A DNA stretch of 64,000 nucleotides from Branchinecta lynchi (GCA_023053575.1 JAKZAP010000003.1:2766561-2830560), one strand, 5' to 3'; counted from the stretch's first letter, positions 35,079-45,512 are shown. The notes: generated by a model from the sequence alone, not told the origin. Program-made: numbers and translations.

Positions 35079-35382
35079 CCCGATGAAAAATTTGTAGCCT
35101 GCGTAGTAGTATGGTAGTAGTACGAAAACGTTGCATGTAATACTATGTAATAGCAAAGAATGCTATCATTTAATGTGCCTCAGACTTGTCCAATCTTATG
35201 TAGTAGTATCTAGTAGCATCCTGTCTTGCCATAGTAGCATCCAGTCTTGCTAATAGTAGCAGATAGTAGTATGCAGTAACACTGTAGCCTTGAAGTAGAA
35301 GCATGTAGTAGCATCGTTGGTACTGCATGCTACTTTTTCGTACTACTTCATAGTACTATTTTGAGACAAATTTTTCATCGGG
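35079..35382. mobile_element. Foldback MITE, family C (copy C4, best preserved)
   Basis: The 304-bp copy runs from CCCGATGAAAAATTTG to CAAATTTTTCATCGGG. The inverted ends extend imperfectly for about 70 bp through tagtagtatgg/gtagtacgaaaa words. It lies 72 bp upstream of the ACSS1 exon at 34864-35006 and next to an E-family remnant. Confidence 0.78.
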
Positions 35383-35640
35383 TTTACCGACTGGCTGGTC
35401 TTTTTACCGACTGTTTTTTTTAGAAGAAAAACAAACGACTGATTTTAAGAAAAAATCTACTGTTTTTACGAAAAATCAACTGTTTTTATGAAAACCACGA
35501 TTTTTAAGAAAAATCGACTGTTTCCAAGAAAAAAAAGCTGGTTTTACGAAAAACTGCGCAGCTGTGCCGTTTCGGTTGTTTATATCGACTTTGGGCTCCC
35601 CCCCCCCCCATACATGAGTGACATGACTCCCCTGGATGTA
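35383..35640 (-). mobile_element. hAT-type MITE, family E (partial copy E5)
   Basis: The family E interior in reverse (taccgactggc, aaaaatcaactg, tgccgtttcggttg) is followed by a C-run at 35599-35609 and gactcccctgg. One terminus is lost against C4, and no target duplication is visible. Confidence 0.55.
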
Positions 35641-35756
35641 ACTGGGCCATTCATAACCTAATGGAAGGTTATGTGTCTCGAAGCCATTACTTCCACTGAA
35701 AAATTTTACCTTTTGCCCAGAGACTGTCCCTTCAGTTTTTTGTTTAAGGCACTCAG

Positions 35757-35970
35757 TATCAATCAATCAATCAATAATTTTATTAACCCATACAAAAATG
35801 GTACAGAACGTGCCAATATGGAGTATATGAAAAACAGTAAAGGAGAGAAAAAGAAAGAAAAAAGATCCGACTAAACTAATCGAAATGACTATACAAAAAA
35901 AACTATAATAGAGATGGCACCGGTCTAGAGAAGAGTCAAACCTGGCACGGCGTTGGGCCATAGCCACAAA
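35757..35970 (-). mobile_element. Non-LTR 3' end, family V (copy V2)
   Basis: This is the minus-strand counterpart of V1. The minus strand reads ccgtgccaggtttgactctt, ctagaccggtgccatct and ends ttaataaaattattgattga followed by TTGA repeats (plus strand atcaatcaatcaat at 35760). 5'-truncated. Confidence 0.62.
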
Positions 35971-36439
35971 GGGATACGTATTCAGATAGGATGACTACTA
36001 GCACTTGGGAAGCCATCTTCCAGTCTGGAAGCCATTGTCCGGTGTCATTCAAAAAGTGTCGGTCGTACATGCGTTGCATGTCCAAGCTTGCCGATATTGC
36101 TGGCGCCATCTTTCCGCAGGAGTCACCTAGTTTTCAAAAACGTTGCTTTAGCCCACTATTAGTTCCGTTTTGATCCAAATTCTCTTCGCGATTCTCCTCC
36201 GAATACTCTTGATGATTTTAAATCTCCGGCATCTCCGGGTATCTAGCGGAGGAAAGGCAGAAGTGGTGTCAAAGCTGCTGCCAAAGATCGCGGTGATTGA
36301 TTGACACGGGATTTGAGTTGTTGATTTTGAGTCGTGCGGACACGCTTACTCCTTCTTCCTGAGGATCTCCGGGGTGTTTTGGACTTAGTCATATAGACTA
36401 TTTTCCTATTTCGCGTTTTTAGACTATTCAGATGAAGTG

Positions 36440-37075
36440 AAAGCGAGGAAATCCTGGCCCGAATATCAGCTGCTAACGGCGTTTTTGCTCAGCTAAAAAA
36501 GGGTCTGTGGAATCGTAGAGGCATCAGTCAAAACACAAAGAATAGAGTTTACAAAGCCATGGTCAGATCCACCTTCTTTACGGGTCGAAAACATGGCCAT
36601 AAAAGCTGCCGAGGCCCAATCTCTTAAAGTGTTCGACCAGGGATGCCTCCGAAAAATCTTCGGAGTGACACTCCCAGACCGTCTCAGCAACAACGAAATA
36701 AGGAGACGGTCCTCCCAAAAATACAATGCAGCCTCACTAGCGAAGAAACGCCGATTGTCCTGGTTCGGCTAATTGAGCAGAAGAGAAGACCACCCTGGCG
36801 AAGAAAGCTCTGCTCGCCACCCCGATGCCCGGTTGGAAGAAACTCCGGGGACAGCGTAAAACGTGGCTGAGCACCCTCAAGGAAGACCTCGAGCCCATCG
36901 AAGGCTTCCGCCGGCATGGGAGGAGATGGGATCCCTACTTCAAATCTCGATGCCATTCACAGAAGACCGAGATGCATGGCATACCTTGGTCCGTCAGCTG
37001 CTGTCGCCAGGGAGAGCTGCACAGCTTGCGTCCTGACACAAGTACGAGTAAGTAGAAGTACTTGCTGCTCCTAAA
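36440..37075 (+). pseudogene. RTE-like retrotransposon C-terminal fragment
   Basis: Across several frames it reads EILARISAANGVFAQLKKGL, NRVYKAMVRSTFF, FDQGCLRKIFGVTLPDRLS, a GQRKTWLSTLKEDLE segment and TEDRDAWHTLVRQLLSPGR. These follow the order seen after the RT domain in many RTE-type and related elements. It is decayed and 5'-truncated, with a possible 3' end of taagtagaagta at about 37050. Confidence 0.7.
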
Positions 37076-38759
37076 AATTTACCCACTATCCAAAAAGAAA
37101 AACAATGACCCAGACAACAAGAATTACTAAATAATATATCAAGGAAACACTATCGCTTTATTCTGAGAGACAGGAAAATTAAATAACAATCGATGTGATT
37201 TTAACTGACTTAAAATTTACTGCTTATTTTTTCTGTGTACAAGCACTTCGTATGTGAAAAGATAATTACTTTACCTATAAACTACATTCTTACAAGAGAA
37301 CTGAACTCTTTGAAAGCCAAGACAAGTCTCCCGAAGGATTCTCCACACGAAACGTACGAAAGCTGTTGTTATTATTGGTCTGAGGCAACGTTGGCCTATC
37401 TGTGTTTACAGCTATATTTTCAAGAAGGCCTTGGCTATACCTAGCCTATGTGTTTACATTTTATGGTTTAAAGAAATCCTTCGCCATACTGGTCTAGACG
37501 GATGTTTATGCACTGTATCAGAAATAATACTTTTTGACAAAATACTGCAAGCACCATAGATACAATTTCTTTCATTGATCTTAAGTAATTAATAGACGTA
37601 ATTTACTAATATTTAGAATAAGTCTTCAATCGAAGATTACACAATATTATTTTTTTTTAAAGTGTATTTGTGTAGGCTAACATGCTTTTAGTTTTGTAAA
37701 TATGTAACTTCCGATAAACCTACGGTCAACTTTGTCACACGGTATCGGAAACTAACGCCGAAATGGCCGCTGAGAATAACCTATCCGAGCCGAAGGCGAG
37801 GTACGTTATGAAAAATATCTGCCAAGCAAAGCGAGGTTGATATTTTCAAATGGCTGTCGAGCTTGTTTTTCTGATACCAAACAAGATGGAGATATGTTAA
37901 TTGTAAAAACTTTTTCTAACAAAACCATTAATAATTTACCACAGATCTTCACAAGTCCCACAGGTTACATTATGATAATCGTCACACAGAAAATTAGCGA
38001 TGAATATGACTTAATATCAATCTCTCTGGAGGTAGCTAGGACAACAAATCAACCTCTCTGGAGGTTAGAGGTTGATAGGAACCGTTAACTTTCTGTGTGG
38101 CGATTACCGTAGTATAACTGCCGAGGGTCACAGGGTGATACGCATTACATACCTGTTCTAGAAAAGTTATGGAGTATTAGCGGAGTATTATTCCTTTCCG
38201 ACGTAGGAAGAATTATCTTTATTTGTAACAAAGTAGGTTGCTGTTTGTGAAACACAACATCCTTTTCCCTCCCCAAGCCTGACCTCGTTGCGGACCCGCC
38301 ACGTTCACAGAAAACAACATAAGCAAATCTCCAGATTTGATTCCTATATGTACCAGCTCTACAAAGTTGGAGAAAAAAACTTTGTCAGTGACAGCAAAAA
38401 ATTACACACAGAAGCTCATTGAAACAATTTTCCAGTCTCAGAAAACACGCAAAATAATCCTTCTCTTTAATACTTTTATTCGTTTTAATGATCCTACTTG
38501 AGCCTGCAGACTACTATTATTATCGTATGATGACGATTAAGAGATGTCGGCTGAGATATATTCTAGGGCATTTTCTGTCACGATTCCCAGCGCTTATCTA
38601 AAGCTGAACTTTAAGCGTCTGCATTATTTTGACAAGCTTTATGGCGTCCGTACAAAAGCAGGGCATTATCGATTTTTGGATATGTAGAGCTGCCATAAAT
38701 ATAAATAAATATGTGTCAGAGTAATCAAATACGATTGAATATTCGTACAGCCCTGGCTG
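37076..38759. other. Mostly unassigned intron sequence with dispersed repeat O
   Basis: The segment 37845-37915 (caaatggctgtcgagcttgt, aagatggagatatgttaa) recurs at 51205-51275. A local duplication of aatcaacctctctggaggt-like words lies at 38020-38070. No gene is seen. Confidence 0.4.
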
Positions 38760-38840
38760 AATTCGAATCATATTTGACAGTGTAAAACGGATTCGCCAGC
38801 CGAAATATAGCTCTAATAAAATTCAGCTGATATCGAGGGG
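38760..38840. mobile_element. Foldback element, family G fragment (G4)
   Basis: It contains cgaatcatatttgacagtgt, aaaacggat and the inverted half aatatagctctaataaaatt. It is about 80 bp and lacks the hairpin core. Confidence 0.5.
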
Positions 38841-39777
38841 TTGCTCACCCTCCGCCACCGGTGTACGCCTCCGGCACGATACCGCCGGCCACCGACAGAT
38901 TTCTGCAGTCGAAGAAGAAGCAGAACTAGATATGAGGACGATGCTGTTGACCAAATGAGCCAAGTAGTCAACCATGCTTCTGTGCTGGTGTTGGGCGATA
39001 TTTGGATTTTTCGCTATATCGATATTTTTACTTTCAATATTCGGTAATCGATATATCGATATTTTCGCTTTCGATATTCGATATTGATATTTGTTTACTA
39101 TGTTTCGTTATAGGATATGTCTCGTTTCGCCAAAATCTAAGAACAAAATTTTCGTTAGCCTCTTAAAACATCTCAAACTCCGAATAAATAAGAAATGAAT
39201 TAGGGAAAAAATATTGCTCCAATTTCGGATATATAAATGTAGGTTAGGTTGGATTATTTACAATAATTAGGAATGAACGAATATCGTTTTCGATATCGAT
39301 ATTTACGTTTCGATATAGATATTTGGTCAAATATATCGATCTATAGATATCCGATCCATCGCATCTTGGATCATCTCAAACTCCGAATAAATAAGACATA
39401 AATTACGGAAAACATAATGCTCCAATTTCGGAAGTAAAAGTGTAGGTTAGGTTAGATTAATTACAATAATTACGAATCAACAAATATCCTTTTCGATATC
39501 GACATTTACGTTTCGATACCGATATTTGGTCCGATATATCGATCTACCGATATCCGATATATCGCACCATGGATCATCTCGAACTCCGAATAGAAATGAA
39601 TGACGGAAAACATATCAGTATTCATTCAGCTCTGAAAGGGTGCGCACGCCCGGAGAGAAGATTGTGAAATACATAACGTGAGCGAATTGACGGTTTGCTT
39701 GGCAAAAATTCTGGACTTACACGAGCGCTTGGATAAGGACTTGATTTTATTGACAATCAAAGCTTGTAAGTGTAAGC

Positions 39778-40923
39778 ATGGCGGATCAAGCAGGAGAGTG
39801 CGAGAAAATGCGCAGTGCCCAATTTCTGGAAGAAATTAACTTTAAGTTGGATCTGGTCCCTGAACTTTCTAAGAAAGTAGATGCTATTTTTGGATTATCG
39901 GATAGTATTGCTGCCATGAAAGTCCAGCTGGTGGAAATCAGTACCCAGTTTTCTAGTAATAATAAGGTGAACGAGGAAGTTAAAACGGAACTGGCAGCAC
40001 TTAGGTCCAGCCTAAGTGCTGTTAATGAGCGAGCCAACCAACTTGAGGCCGAGCAGAAAAGAACAAACTTGATAGTGTACAACCACACTCCCCAATACCC
40101 TGGACAGTATACACTGAAGCAAGAAGTGATGGAAATACTAAATCGTGCGATACTGCATCTTCAGTTACAGAGGTTTGACATACGTGACATTTTTCGCATG
40201 AGAGCAGGACCGGTGGTTCTGAAGTTGAATTCGGTCGACACAAGGGATTTAATTTTGAAGACTAGTTCCCTTTTAAAGGGATTTGGCCTTTCTGTGGCTC
40301 CTGATTTTACGTTTTCGCAAAGGGAGGCCCGCAAACACTTAAAGGAAGTTATGATTCTTGCTCGTAACGACGGCCATGTTACAAAGTTAAGGGGTGAGAA
40401 GCTATTTATCGATGACCGCGTGTTCGGTTTTGATGGTAAAACTGTCGTTGAAATCACGCGCAAAGTTATTCCGGCCAACCCAGTGCAACGTGTTAGACCA
40501 ACCGAGAGTGCTATTCCTCCGATGGTACCACAGGATGTCGAGATGAACCGGGAGAGTGACGCTAGCGACAGTGACGCGGAAACTGTTGTGCCCCAGGAAA
40601 CATATTCCCAGGTCGCTATGTCAGCGAAAAGACCTGCTAGTGCTATTGTCAGCCCTAATGATTTGCATCGGCCAGGAGTCCGTAATGTTGAACCAAGAGG
40701 GAGAAGTATGCGAGGCCGTGGGTTTGCGCAACGACCCCAGGTTTGGCCCTCCCGTGGTTTCTCCGTAAATAGTCCACGAGATGCTATTAGTCAGTCTAAT
40801 AGCCAGTGTCGCGATTACTACCGTTTTGCATTTTCCCCAAGTGATTCTGATCAAGGAACAAGTGGCGAACCCCTCGCCGTGGCTGGGCAAAGTAATGCGA
40901 CGTCTGAGAACGTAGTCGCATAG
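39778..40923 (+). CDS. Retrotransposon ORF1 protein (RNA-binding type)
   Basis: The frame has 381 codons and an ATG in the context taagcatgg. Residues about 20-95 are heptad-rich and probably coiled coil. Residues about 98-215 contain RTNLIVYNHTPQYPGQ, DIFRMRAGPVVLKLNS and LRGEKLFIDDRVFGF, the layout of RRM-like ORF1 proteins of many non-LTR elements. The tail is acidic, then Arg/Gly-rich (EPRGRSMRGRGFAQRP). It lacks an obvious CCHC knuckle. The likely role is binding element RNA as a nucleic-acid chaperone. The frame is fully open and ends in TAG, directly in frame with the endonuclease. Confidence 0.8.
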   Translation: MADQAGECEKMRSAQFLEEINFKLDLVPELSKKVDAIFGLSDSIAAMKVQLVEISTQFSSNNKVNEEVKTELAALRSSLSAVNERANQLEAEQKRTNLIVYNHTPQYPGQYTLKQEVMEILNRAILHLQLQRFDIRDIFRMRAGPVVLKLNSVDTRDLILKTSSLLKGFGLSVAPDFTFSQREARKHLKEVMILARNDGHVTKLRGEKLFIDDRVFGFDGKTVVEITRKVIPANPVQRVRPTESAIPPMVPQDVEMNRESDASDSDAETVVPQETYSQVAMSAKRPASAIVSPNDLHRPGVRNVEPRGRSMRGRGFAQRPQVWPSRGFSVNSPRDAISQSNSQCRDYYRFAFSPSDSDQGTSGEPLAVAGQSNATSENVVA

Positions 40924-42057
40924 GAAGATGGGGGCCATATACTGAGTCTTGTTTCGTGGAATGTGCAAGGTTTGCGTGAAAAATTACCTTTTTTGTATCA
41001 GGACTTATGCTCATTTGATGTGATATCACTTATTGAAACTTGGAATGATTCATCATCCGTGTATGTTTTTCCCGGTTACCAGGTTGAACAAGTTATTCGA
41101 AAAATTGCGAAAAACAATAGATATTACGGTGGTATTCTGGTTATGATAAAAACGTCCGCTGTTAATGGGTATGTGAGAATCAAGAGTAGATCTGAAAATT
41201 TAATATGGTTGAGTATTTGTTTGAAATGTGGTAAAAAGCTGATTTTGGGTGTGGTTTATGTTCCGCCTCAAAATAGTTCGTATAGTCGGGAAGACACTTG
41301 GCGAATTTTAGAGGAGGAATTGACATCAATTAAAGAAAAGTATAGTAATGCCGAGTGTGTTCTAATGGGTGATTTCAACGCATATACGGGTATTGCGCTT
41401 GAGGTTCCTGATGTATTAATACCGGATTTAGGTGATGTTGCTCCATTAAGTAGTAGAATGCCACGTAGTAACAAGGATGAAAAACGGAGAATTAACGTTT
41501 GGGGGAGAAAGCTTCTGGCAATCTGCGGAGAGCATGGTCTGTTGATTGGGAATGGTAGATTCGGTAAGGATATGTGTGTTGGTGAATTTACTTGCCTGTC
41601 AGGGCCAACGCCAAGTGTAGTAGATTACGCTCTGATTGGAACGCATTTTGCCCCGGATTCTGTTGGTGTTGAAATTTTGGATTTAGTTGGTTCGGATCAT
41701 AGGGCGTTGAAGCTTGAGATTAAGTTAAGATTGTACCAGAAAGATCGTTTTAGTATTATGGAATATTGTGATAGTGATAAAAACGATAGGGTAGGCTTAG
41801 GGCCTAGAATAAGATGCAATCTGTCAGACGATGATATAAGGAGTCTAGAAAAAGTGTTTTCGACGATGGATTTGACGACTAAGTGCCAATCACTTGCTGA
41901 TGACCAAACCGACGTGTGTGAAATAATTTCTGGACTAAATGATTTAATATGCAGTTGTGCTGAAAGGTGCAATTTGACAAAAAGAGAAAAAAAGGCTGAA
42001 AGTTTTTTTGATTTGGAATGTAAGATAATGAAAGAGAGTGGGCGTGTACATAGATAA
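40924..42057 (+). CDS. Retrotransposon apurinic-type endonuclease frame
   Basis: It is open from directly after the ORF1 stop; the nominal internal start at 40963 would remove part of the first motif. Catalytic signatures of the exo-endo-phosphatase fold all appear: VSWNVQGL, SLIETWND (Glu), VLMGDFNAYTG (Asp and Asn), VVDYALIG and LVGSDHRALKLEI (Ser-Asp-His). After about residue 350 the RT linker would be expected, but the frame stops at 42057 and the 3' UTR follows. There is no ATG near the front, so expression would need readthrough of the TAG, reinitiation or a non-AUG start. Confidence 0.78.
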   Translation, partial: EDGGHILSLVSWNVQGLREKLPFLYQDLCSFDVISLIETWNDSSSVYVFPGYQVEQVIRKIAKNNRYYGGILVMIKTSAVNGYVRIKSRSENLIWLSICLKCGKKLILGVVYVPPQNSSYSREDTWRILEEELTSIKEKYSNAECVLMGDFNAYTGIALEVPDVLIPDLGDVAPLSSRMPRSNKDEKRRINVWGRKLLAICGEHGLLIGNGRFGKDMCVGEFTCLSGPTPSVVDYALIGTHFAPDSVGVEILDLVGSDHRALKLEIKLRLYQKDRFSIMEYCDSDKNDRVGLGPRIRCNLSDDDIRSLEKVFSTMDLTTKCQSLADDQTDVCEIISGLNDLICSCAERCNLTKREKKAESFFDLECKIMKESGRVHR

Positions 42058-42342
42058 ATCTTTAGAGCTAAGAAGGAGTCTGATTGTTTAAGTTATATTT
42101 TTGTTTTTGTTTGTTTGTGTATATGGCCCGTGGGCTTTTGAAATACACTAATCTATCTATCTATCTATTGCTCCAATTAAGTATATACGTCAAATATAGG
42201 TTATGTTGGATTATTTGCAATATTTACGAATACACAAATATCGTTTTCGATATTGATATTTGTTCCGATACATCGATATGTCTTTATCGATATCGAATAT
42301 CGCCCAATACTAGAGTCAGCTTCAGTATATTTTGCTTCTGGT

Positions 42343-42512
42343 CAAGGCCGTATCCAGAGGGGGGGTAGGGGGTTGAACCCCATCCCCGAAACACACAAAA
42401 ATAGTCATTTTTATAGGCTTTTCCCTCTGATCTATGTCTGTTGTCCGACCCGCAGAGAACCTCTCCCCCCCCCCCCCCCCCCCCCCGAAGAAAATTCCTG
42501 GATAAGGGCCTG
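42343..42512. mobile_element. hAT-type MITE, family F
   Basis: The 170-bp element has ends CAAGGCCGTATCCAGAGG and the inverse of TCCTGGATAAGGGCCTG, and a C-run of more than 20 (42462-42486). It is flanked by a perfect 8-bp duplication CTTCTGGT (42335-42342 and 42513-42520). Non-coding. Confidence 0.85.
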
Positions 42513-42534
42513 CTTCTGGTGAAGGTAATTCAGT

Positions 42535-43660
42535 GGCGACCAAACTTTTTTTCACATGTGTAGGATGTGCTAGGAATGAAACTTGGCAGGCATATTCAAC
42601 TTGGAAAAAGTCTGCAATAGAGGTATGCTTATTTGAACGTTCGTTGACTTCGAACTTTGCCATTTTCATGCACTTGCTGTGGCTAAATATATGTACCAGT
42701 TAGCCTAAGTAGGTAATTAAGGACTGAAAAGATTGGTTCGCAAATTCTCACTTTATAGAGCCAACCACATTCCTTAAAGTACTCGTCTTAACCACAAAGT
42801 ACAGAAAATACTTTGGAGCAAAACATATAGTTTCATGATCCCCATGAGCCCATGATCATTTGTGAAACAAGGGTCTTGCTTCAAAATGAATTTCCAGCTC
42901 CCTTAAAGGACCCCTCGCACTATTCACTCTTCAACTACAGTATTTTAAAGTATTTGAATACTTTAACTATGCTGTGCTTTCAATAAATAATCAACTGTTT
43001 TGGGCTGTTTTAAGCCTTTTCCAAGACCCGTTGACTTGTAGCAAAACAGGGAAAAAATTTACATAACAGGTTTTCCTGATGGAAAAATTTCTCGCAGACA
43101 ACCGTCGCGCAACCGTCTCGAACCGTCGACAGCGTGATACACATCGAAGGAATCAGAGGTTTTCTTATAGCGGTTAGAACGTACTCCGGGTTTAGAAACA
43201 TATGTAGTGGTTACGGAAGTAGGTTGGATTAGTATTACAGGTGAGACAGGTCTTTTAAAGTGCCAATCTTAACGAAAAAGTAAAAAAAAATTACTTTTGA
43301 CCACACGATAAATATTCATGATGCCCATGGGCCATGATAATGTTTGCTTCAAGGTTATTGCTAGCATGTTAATTCCTTAAAGTCCAAAAAGTAGTTTGAG
43401 CAAAATATACAATTTCGTGATCCCCATGAGCCATAATCAGTTTTGCCTCAAGGGTTTTGCTTTCAGATGAATTTCTAGAGCCCTTAAAGTGTAAAAATAA
43501 AATACATTTTGTCAGATCATTCTCTTGATTTCCAAGGGCCCATGATCATTCTTATTTCGAGGATATTAATTTAAACACAAGAAACCAAAGAATTTGCAAA
43601 TTCCTAAATTTCATCCTCTGAGCCAGCCTTGCAAGTACCATATGGGCTTCTAGCTCTTGT
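42535..43660 (+). repeat. Satellite-bearing element, family B/D (copy D1), split by L2
   Basis: It begins with a family B phrase (gaatgaaacttggcaggcat) and continues with D-type monomers of about 130-140 bp (cttaacc.aaagt, ttcatgatccccatgagccc, tcaagggttttgctt). It ends with the shared module caagtacc..gggcttctagctcttgt at 43632-43660. The array resumes exactly across L2. Confidence 0.62.
42907..43254. mobile_element. piggyBac-like MITE, family L (copy L2)
   Basis: The 348-bp element has TTAA on both sides (42903-42906, 43255-43258). Ends are AGGACCCCTCGCAC and the inverse of GTGAGACAGGTCTT. The uninterrupted target cccttaaagtgc is visible at about 62067, so the insertion duplicated TTAA as piggyBac elements do. 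Confidence 0.85.
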
Positions 43661-44016
43661 ATTCAACCCAAGCTCGTGAACATTGTAGATTTTCTTCATT
43701 CTTGGCCAATATCTGATGAAATTTGTTGACATGAACATCAGGAATTGTAGTTTATCGCAATATTTTTATTTAAAAAAAAAAAAAAAAATACCTCGGCACC
43801 GGCACGCCACCGCGGCACTCGCCACTTGGTGTACGTCATTTTTGGGAGTGAGGCCTAAGGCTAAACATGTTTTTTTATAATATCATTTACTTTAGTCTAC
43901 GTTAGTTTTTAATTATTCATTTACTGCTGATTTTCTCACTTCACCGCCCTTCATTGACTGTTGACTTTCTCACTTCAATGCCCTTCATTTACGAAAATAA
44001 CAAAAACAGAGCTCAC
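43661..44016. other. Unassigned intron sequence
   Basis: It contains an A-run at 43772-43789 and a short CG-rich patch. I see no exon or repeat. Confidence 0.4.
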
Positions 44017-44144
44017 CTCTGCCGGGTTTCCCTTCTCGTCGATTAATACTGGCTCAATACCGTAAGATGGCCTCATAGGCATGGCTGGACGGATTTCAGC
44101 TCCGACAGAGGACGGACGGGGACTAATACAGATGCCACCGGTTT
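44017..44144 (-). CDS. ACSS1: ACSS1 internal exon (third in window)
   Basis: The exon has 128 nt, an acceptor ttttcag and a donor GTGAGC. With the carried-over base it completes Glu and continues TGGICISPRPSSVGAEI, MPMRPSYGIEPVLIDE and KGNPAE, ending on a codon boundary. The GGIC..PRPS..GAE pattern is what I recall for the mitochondrial paralogue, not ACSS2. The 911-bp intron that separates it from the previous exon is the only short intron of this gene in the window. Confidence 0.96.
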
Positions 44145-44473
44145 CTGAAAATCAAATAATAAATATCAACTGAGTAGTGGGGTCATTTCAATAACCCTCG
44201 GGGGGGAGGGAAGGGGGTAAAGATCGATGTTGGGTCCAATTTCAAGTTTATCCCCCACCCCCCTCAATAGCCCCTTCAGTTGAGGCTCAATAGTACTTCT
44301 GTTTCTTCGGATTACCTACGTTTCTTTGCTACAGCCAAAGAGACTTATCAATAAAATAAATACAAGGAAGGTAAACATAAATCTTGCTTTGGTGATGGGT
44401 TTCGTGTCAACTCAGATTAGTTTAAATCCGCAAGGGGCGCTGAACTGGATAAGGGCAAATTATGCCCGGGCCC

Positions 44474-44683
44474 CACTACGGACACTCTTGTTCGTAAATC
44501 GGCCTTGACCCGTTTTTAGGACCGGTTTTTAGTCCTTCAATCTGTCTATAGCTATCTGTAGAGGTAACGGAACGTGATTTGACGCGAAGCAAGTAGCCTC
44601 CGCTCACCTGCGTCGAGAGTCGGTCGTACTTTACTCGACTCAGCATGTTTGTATGACTGAGATAGGGAGACAGCAGTTCTATC
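44474..44683. repeat. TIR repeat R fragment followed by dispersed repeat S (copy 1)
   Basis: The segment 44474-44545 (ctacggacac, gttcgtaaatcggccttgac) matches the left part of R1 at 57341. The segment 44546-44683 (tagctatctgtagaggtaac, gactgagatagggagac) matches 58133-58280. Both lie in the 911-bp intron between two ACSS1 exons. Confidence 0.45.
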
Positions 44684-45021
44684 CAGGGGCGTCACGACGG
44701 GGGGGGGGGGGGACGCCTCCCCCCAATGCTGTCGGCCAGTCAATAAAAATGAAGCGCCGCGATTTTTCGTCAAAACAGATGATCTTTTACATGGAAACAG
44801 TCGTTTTTTCTGTAAATTCGTCAATTTTTCGTCAAAATAGTCGGTTTTTCTGAAAATCAGTGGATTTTTTGGAAAATCAGTCGATTTTTTTTTAAAATGT
44901 CATTTTCGTTGTTGAAAACAGTCGTTTTTTCTGCAGAAAAAGCCGGTAAAAATTACCAGTCAGTCGGTAAATGCCTTGCCCCCCCCCCCCCCCCCAAACA
45001 TTTTGGCTAGTAACGCCTCTG
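44684..45021 (+). mobile_element. hAT-type MITE, family E (copy E4)
   Basis: The 338-bp element has ends CAGGGGCGTCACGAC and GCTAGTAACGCCTCTG, with a G-run and a C-run near the ends. Flanking octamers gttctatc and gtctatct are only partly alike, so the duplication has decayed or slipped. It stops 34 bp short of the ACSS1 exon at 45056. Confidence 0.8.
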
Positions 45022-45055
45022 GTCTATCTCGTTATTTGTTCTTGGTTTTACTTAC

Positions 45056-45286
45056 CAGTTTGCCACCAGGTGTCTACCACATCGCACTTCTCCTCCCCTA
45101 CAAGTTTATAATACCATTCCCAGGCTTCAGTGTTAATAGGCTCTCCCACGGATCCTAGGGTTCTGAGACTAGACCTGTCGTACTTCGTCACCCAGTGATC
45201 TTCATACTTCAGTAAGAGGCGAATGGCGGTGGGTGCACCATAGAACTGTGTAGGTCGCAGTCGCTGGACCATTTCCCAGTATCGGC
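45056..45286 (-). CDS. ACSS1: ACSS1 internal exon (second in window)
   Basis: The exon has 231 nt, an acceptor ccttccttccag and a donor GTAAGT. It encodes [20 protein letters not shown], then [18 protein letters not shown] and VDTWWQT. The last is the first half of the WWQTETGG nucleotide-binding motif, whose second Trp is known in Acs enzymes to limit the acyl pocket to acetate. The exon ends one base into the Glu codon. A hAT-type MITE ends 35 bp downstream of the donor side, and a foldback element begins about 50 bp upstream of the acceptor, so the exon sits between two insertions. Confidence 0.97.
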
Positions 45287-45336
45287 CTGGAAGGAAGGAG
45301 GATTTTGGTCTGGACACTGGAAAGAATGTAACCAAC

Positions 45337-45512
45337 ATTATTATTATATTTGAGGGTGCAAAACGGATAAGTCAGCTACATTTTATTAGAGGTATATTTC
45401 GGCCCTTCTTGGCGAGGGTCCTCTTCAGGCTCAAGCTGGAAAATGATTCCAGCTTGATTCCTCATTTTCCAGCTTGAGTGGCTTGAGCCGTCAGGCGTGC
45501 ACACCATTTAAA
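45337..45512. mobile_element. Foldback element, family G (copy G5)
   Basis: It contains tgcaaaacggataagtcagc, tttattagagg, cggcccttcttggcgagggt and an inner inverted pair around 45435-45475 (caagctggaaaatga against its inverse). It starts about 50 bp upstream of the acceptor of the exon at 45056-45286. Confidence 0.6.

Larger units (their letters stand above)
39615..42167 (+). mobile_element. Non-LTR retrotransposon with ORF1 and endonuclease but no RT
   Basis: About 2.55 kb is inserted in element M. Order: 5' UTR (39615-39777), ORF1, one TAG, endonuclease frame, then directly a short 3' UTR (atggcccgtgggcttttgaa) and (ATCT)n at 42149-42167. No reverse transcriptase is present between the endonuclease and the 3' UTR, so a master element must have supplied RT, or the RT was deleted after insertion. 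It lies opposite to ACSS1 in the 9-kb intron. Confidence 0.82.
38988..42312. mobile_element. AT-rich TIR element M, host of the ORF1-endonuclease element
   Basis: The outer ends are TTGGGCGATATT at about 38991 and its inverse AATATCGCCCAA ending at about 42308. The interior is dense in tatcgatat words and has about 210-bp internal repeats (gctccaattt.gga, taggttaggttggattattt) at 39210, 39420 and, after the insertion, 42169. Without the retroelement, M is about 770 bp and non-coding. I could not fix a target duplication. Confidence 0.55.

Noticed and set aside
42462..42486. Long C/G runs as regulatory or quadruplex elements
   Set aside because: The runs recur at fixed positions inside MITE families E and F and inside satellite monomers, so they are best explained as parts of those repeats; run lengths may also be assembly-sensitive.
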